64,000 nucleotides of DNA from SP197 sp965242595 (lineage in GTDB: Bacteria; Pseudomonadota; Alphaproteobacteria; SP197): assembly GCA_965242595.1 (NCBI GenBank), contig OZ251464.1, positions 1,984,001 to 2,048,000 of the forward strand. Direction: 5' to 3'. This document shows positions 47,701-53,700 of this stretch, one piece after another. The notes under the pieces were generated by a model, which made no database searches, was not told the DNA's origin, and was given only the letters and a program-made list of their open reading frames with translations. The position numbers and the translations under genes are program-made. Numbering within the stretch: position 1 is the first letter of the stretch; every line of letters begins with the position of its first letter.

Positions 47701-50700
47701 TTGGCGTTCGGCTGGATCGTGACCAGAACCCGCACATCCGCCGTCGTCGCCGCGCTCAGCGCCACCGTCAGCGTCGCCACGCCGCCGTTCTCCGAGATCG
47801 ACGACGACGACAGCGCCAGCGAGGCCCGCGGCGCCCCGTCGTCGTCGCGAATCGCCAGCATGGCGTCGCCCGGATCCGCCACCCCCAGCCCGCCCGACGC
47901 CGCGCCGGAGATCGCCACCCGCTTGTCCGGCGCATCCACGCCGTTGTCGCTGGCCGTCACCGTCACCGCGCCCGAACTGGCGGTCGCCCCCGCCGCGATG
48001 GTCAGCGTGTTGGCCGCGCTCAGCGCAAAGTCCGTCCCCGCGCCCGGCGCGGCCGATATCGTGATGGTCACCGGCGCGCTGGAGGGATGCGACAGCACCG
48101 CCGTCACCGTCGCCACCCCGCCCGCCTCCGAAATCGACGCCGGCGTCACGACCAGCGTCGCCGCTGGCGTGGTGTCGTCGTCGGCGATCGCCAGCCTGGC
48201 CGGCGCCACCGCCGCCACGCCCTGGCGGTTGGCCGCCGAACCCGACACCTCCACCCGCTTGTCGGGCGAATCCACCGGGTTGGCCACCGCCGTCACCGTC
48301 ACCCGCCCCGTGCTCTCCCGCCGCCCCGCCGCGATGGTCAGCGTGGTTCCCGCTTGCGTGAAATCCGCCGCCGCCGCATGGGCCGCCGCCGCCGCCGAGA
48401 CCGTGACGGTGGTCGCCGAACTGGACGGATGGCTCAGCACCGCCGTCACCGTCGCCACCCCGCCCGCCTCCGCAATCGTGGCCGGAGTCACGGCCAGCGC
48501 CGGCACCGGCGGGTCGTCCTCGTCGCGCAGCGTCAGCACCGCCGCCGGCGGCGCCCGCACATCGTCGCTGGCCGCCGCCCGCGCCGTCATGCGCCGGTCC
48601 GGCGTATCGACCGCGTTGTCCACCCCCGTGATCGTCACCGTCCCGGCGCTCGCCGTCGCCCCCTGCGCGAATGTCAGCACCGGCGCCGCCGACAGCGCCG
48701 CATCGCCCGCCCGCGCCGGCGCCTGCGGCGTCAGCGACAGCGTCAGCGTCGCCGCCGAAACCGCCGCCTTGTCCAGCACCGCCGTCACCGTCGCCACCCC
48801 GCCATTCTCCCAGATCGCCGCCGGCGTCAGCGCCAGCGTCGCCTTGGGCAGGGCGACGATGGGAACCCACTCGCCGTAGAAGAAATTGGTCTGGTTGCCG
48901 CCGCTCCCACCGCGGAGCGTATCCACGACGAAGACGACCACGCCATCGTTGTCGATCATCGCCTGGGTAAGACGGATGGTCCTGGACCAGCCGCCGCCGC
49001 TGGCCTGGCGGCAAACGGCGCCCTCGGTCGGCGCGGGGTGGGTGCTTCCAGAGCCTCGACTAACCGTCCTGTACGCGCACGCCCAGATCTGTCGCCGCGA
49101 CGCGTCCTCCGCAGGCGGCGCGCTAACGGCGATGGTTTGCGGGGCGCTCTTGCCCAGCAGCGACGCCGTGGTGACGTTAAAATTGTGCGCCTGCCCCCAG
49201 CGCCTGTCGTTCCCTGTCGGCGTCCCACCCTCGTTGTCGGCGATCTCCACGCTCACGCTCGCCGGGTTCGCCACCCCATGGCCCCCCGCCGCCGCGCCGG
49301 TCACCGTCACCCGCTTGTTCGCCGCCGCCACATCGTTGTTCACCGCCGTCACCGTCACCGACCCCGTGCTGGCGGTGCCCTCCGCCGCGATGGTCAGCGC
49401 CCGGTTCGCGCTCAGCTGGTAGTCGGTCACCGCCGCCCCCGTCCCCGGCATCGCCGCCACCGTCACCGTCACCGCCGCGCTGGACTTGCCCGACAGCGCC
49501 GCCGTCACCGTCGCCACCTCGCCGCCCTCCGAGATCGAGGCCGGCGCCACCGTCAGCGTCACCGACGGCGTCCGCTCGTCGTCCACCACGGTCAGCACCG
49601 CCGCCACCGGGTTCGCCACCCCGCGCCCGCCCGTGGCGCCCCCCGTCAGCCGCACCCGCTTGTCCGGCGCATCGACATCGTTGTCCCTGGCCGTCACCGT
49701 CACCACGCCGCTGCTGGTCGTCTGCCCGGCCGCGATGGTCAGCTTCGTGGTCGCGCTGAGGTCGAAATCCGCCGCCACCGCCGGGGCCACCGCCGCCGCC
49801 GCCACCGTGATCGTCACCGCCGCGCTGGAAGGATGCGACAGCCCCGCCGTCACCATCGCCACATTGTCACTACCGCTTTCCTCTATAGACGCGTGCGAAA
49901 GTAACAACCGCGCCGTCGGGGTGGCGTCGTCGTCGGTCAGGGTCAGCGTCACGGCGGAAGGCGCCGCCACCCCATGGCCCCCCACCGCCGGGCCGGAGAC
50001 CGTCACCTGCTTGTCGGGCGAGTCCACAGCGTTGTCGTTGGCCGTGATCGTCACCGCCCCGGTGCTGGTCGTGGCGCCCGCCGCGATGGTGAGCGTCTTG
50101 GCGGCGGAAAGGCCGAAATCGGCCGCCACCGCGCCGGTCCCGGGCGCCGCCGCCACCGTCACCGTCACCGGCGCGCTCGCCCGGCCCGAAAGCGTCGCCG
50201 TCACCGTCGCCACCCCGCCGCCTTCCGAGATCGAGGGCGCGGACAGCGTCAGCTCCAGGGTCGGCGCCATCTCGTCGTCGCTGAGCGTCAGCGCCACCCC
50301 CGTCACCGGGCCGGTGCCCTGGTCGTTGGCCATGCTGGCCGTCACCGTGGTCTGGCGCCCGCCGCTGCCCTCATAGACGTCGTTGTTGGCCGCCGTCACC
50401 AGCACCGTGTCGCCCGCATTCGCTGTCTGGCTGGCCGCGATGACGATGGTGGCGTCGGCTCCCACCGTGTAGAAGCCGGAAACCGCCGCCACCGTCACCG
50501 TGGTCGCCGCGCTCGAGGCGTGGTCCAGCGTCGCCGTCACCGTCGCCTCGCCGCCGTTCTCGGAGATCGACGCCGGCGCCACCGCCAGCGTCACCTCCGG
50601 CGCCGCGTCGTCGTCCGCGACGGTCAGCGTCAGCGCGGGCGGCGATACCACCCCGCGCCCGCCCGTGGCCACCCCGGACACCGTCGCCTGTTTGTCCGGC

Positions 50701-53700
50701 GCATCCGCCCCGTTATCGACCGCCGTGATCTCCACCGCCCCCACGCTCGCCGTCGCCCCCGCGGCGATGGTCAGTGTCCGGTTCGCGCTCCAGCTGAAAT
50801 CCCCCGCCACCGCCGGCGGCACCGCCGTCAGCGAAACCGCAATCTCCACCGCCTCCCCCGACGGATGCGTCAACTTCGCCGTCACCGTCGCCACATTAGA
50901 GGCCCCGCTTTCGTCGATGGTGGCGGACGAAAGCATCAGCGTCGCCGTCGGCAGCGCATCGTCGTCGCGCACCGTCAGCGTCGCATCCGCCGGGTTCGCC
51001 ACCCCGTTGCCGCCCACCGCCTGGCCGGAGACCGCCACCCGCTTGTCGGCCGCATCGGTCGTATCCGGCAGCGCCGTCAGCGTCACCGCGCCCGAACTGG
51101 CCGTGTCGCCGGCCGCAATCGTCAGCAGCGTCCCGGTCTGGGTGAAATCCGCCCCCGCCCCCGGCGTCGCCGCCACCGTGATCGTCACCGCCTGGCTGGA
51201 GGCGCCCGAAAGCGTCGCCGTCACCGTCGCCACCCCGCCCGCCTCGGCGATGGCGGAAGGTTGCAGCGCCAGCCGCGCCGTGGGCGTGGCCTCGTCGTCG
51301 GCCAGCGTCAGCGTCGCATCCGCCGGGTCCGCCACCCCGTTGCCACCGGTCGCCGTGGCGGAGACCGTCACCGCCTTGTCCGGCGCATCCACCGCGTTGT
51401 CATTGGCCGTCAGCGTGACCGTCCCGCTGCTGGCGGTGTCGCCCGCCGCGATGGTCAGCATCGTTCCCGTCAGCGTGTAATCGCCCACCACCGCGCCCGT
51501 TCCCGGCGCCGCCGCCACCGTCACCGTCACCGCCTCGCTGGACGGGCCCGACAGGGCCGCCGTCACCGTCGCCTGGCCGCCCACCTCCGAAACCGACGAC
51601 GACGACAGCACCAGCGACAGCGTCGGCGTGCCGTCGTCGTCGCGGATGGTGAGCGTCGCGTCCGGCGGATCCGCCGCCCCGGGGCTGCCCGCAGCGGTCG
51701 CCGAAATCGTCACCCCCTTGTCGGCCGAGTCGGTGGGGTTCCCCACCGCCGTCACCGTCACCGGCCCCGAACTGGTCGTGGCGCCGGCCGCAATCGTCAG
51801 CGTGGCGGGCGCGCTCAGGGTCCAATCGCCCACCGCCGCGCCCGCACCCGGTGCCGCCGTCACCGTCAGCGTCACCGCCGCCGCCGAGGGGTTGGAAAGC
51901 GTCGCCGTCACCGACGCCACCCCGCCAGTCTCCGAGATCGAGGCCGGGGTGAGCGCCAGGGCCGAGCTGGGGCGCGCATCGTCGTCGGCGATGGTCAGCG
52001 TCACGTCGGCGGGCGCCGCCACCAGCCCGTGCCCGCCCGCCACCTGCCCGCTCACCGTGGCGGTTTTCGCCGTCGAGTCGATGGCATCGTCCACCGCCGT
52101 CACCGTCACCGCGCCGACGCTGGCCGTCGCACCCACCGCGATAGTCAGCGTCCGCGCCGCCGACAGGGCAAAACCGCCGTCGGCGGCCAGCGCCGCATAG
52201 ACCGGCGTCGCCGCCACCGTCACCGTGATCGCCTCGCCCGAAACGCCGCCGGCAAGGCTGGCCGTCACCGTGGTCGCGTTGCCCGCCCCGCTTTCGGCGA
52301 TGCTGTGCGGCCGCCCCGCATCCGGGGCCGAAAGCGCCAGCGTCAGCACCGGCGTCGGATCGTCGTCCTCGATGGTGCCGGTTCCGATGGCCGCGCTTCC
52401 CAGCCTGGCGCCGGAGGGGTTGGAAAGCTCCAGGCGCACCGTCTCGTCCCGCTCGTCCAGCTCGTCCCCCGTCACCGTCACGGTGACGGCCCTGGCGGTC
52501 TGTGTCGCCGAGAAGGTCAGCGTTCCGCCGCTGAACGCCGTGTAGTCGCTGCCCGCAGAGGCGCTGCCCGCATCGCTGGCCGCGGCCCATTCCACCGTCA
52601 CCTGGCGCCCCGGCTCCCGGTTCAAGGTCACGTCGTAGTCCAGCGTCGCCGTTTCGCCCGTCGCGCCTTCCGTCGCCATGGGCGAGGAGATCGCGAGGAT
52701 GAGCTCCCGAATCTCGATGGCAAAGGTCAGCTGGCCGCTGTCCCCGTCCCCGTCCCGCGCCACCAGCGTGTAGTCGCTTCGCGCCTGGGCCGCGCTGGGC
52801 GTGCCGGAAAGCGTCCGCGTCGCCGCATCGAAGACCAGCCCGGCCGGCAGCCCCTCCCGGATGCTGTAGCGGACGCCGCCATCGCCCTGGGTCGCCGCCG
52901 GCAGCTGCTGAGAGACCGCGTTGTCCGCGATCCAGCTATAGGACGGGCTGGCCGTCGCGCCGAAAGTGGGCGTGGTCTGCCGCCCGCGCACCTTGTGGCC
53001 GGAATCGTCCGGCAGCGCCCCGAAATCCCGGTTCACCCGGTTGTCGGGGACGCTCCCGAAGGTGTGAAAGCGCAAACGCCCGATCTTGCCGCTACCCATC
53101 GGATTCTGCGGAAAGGAGATGCCGTCGCCATCCCAGTCGCCCTCTTGCACCGCATAGCTGAAATAGAGCTTGTCCCAGTGACCGTTCTCGTTGCGCCAAG
53201 TCGGGTTGCACGTGCCCCGTGTGTGGCTGCCGATGCGGATATTCAGACACAGGTCAGCGGTCAGCACCGTGCCCAGCCGGTTGGTGAAATCCACCGTCAC
53301 GGCGATGCGGTCGTTGGTCCCGAAAGCCCCGTCCTTGCCATAGGTCTTGTCCGTGCCCGGATTCGACGTAATCCGGATCGCCTCGATCCCCACATCGTCG
53401 GAAACCTCCAGGCTGAAGGTGAGATCGGCCGTCCGCCCGAACCCGTCCGTCGCCCGCAGCGTGTAATTGCCCCGCGCCACCTCGCTGCTATGCGACCCGG
53501 TTATGGTCGCCGTGGATGCGTTCAGCGTCAGCCCGGACGGCAGCGCCGGCGTCACCGAATAGCGGACGTTGTAGGCATCGTCCTCATTCGCGATCTTCGG
53601 CAGCCGGTAGCTCACCTGCCCGCCCGTGTAGAGCGTGGCCCGCGGCCCCGACACCCCGGAGAAGCTCGGCGCCGGCGTATCCACCTTGTGTCCGGCCTGG

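Larger units (their letters stand above)
15560..52710 (-). repeat. Calx-beta-type repeat array of Giant 1
   Basis: This is about 37 kb of coding repeats, on the order of 110-120 units of 90-110 residues. Three unit types can be told apart. The commonest is SISExGGVATVTATLS...LTIAAGATAS...TVTAVDN. A classical Calx-beta type has AEGDSG...TVDWADAGxGTATSGxDY...GTLTFAPG...DExDETV. A third type carries FTVALASxP...LTFTxxDWxTAQTVTV. Nearly all end in DDD or DDE, a pattern that would fit calcium binding between adjacent sandwiches (known for Calx-beta domains; inferred here). At DNA level the CACCGTCACCGTC motif recurs throughout. Confidence 0.85.
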
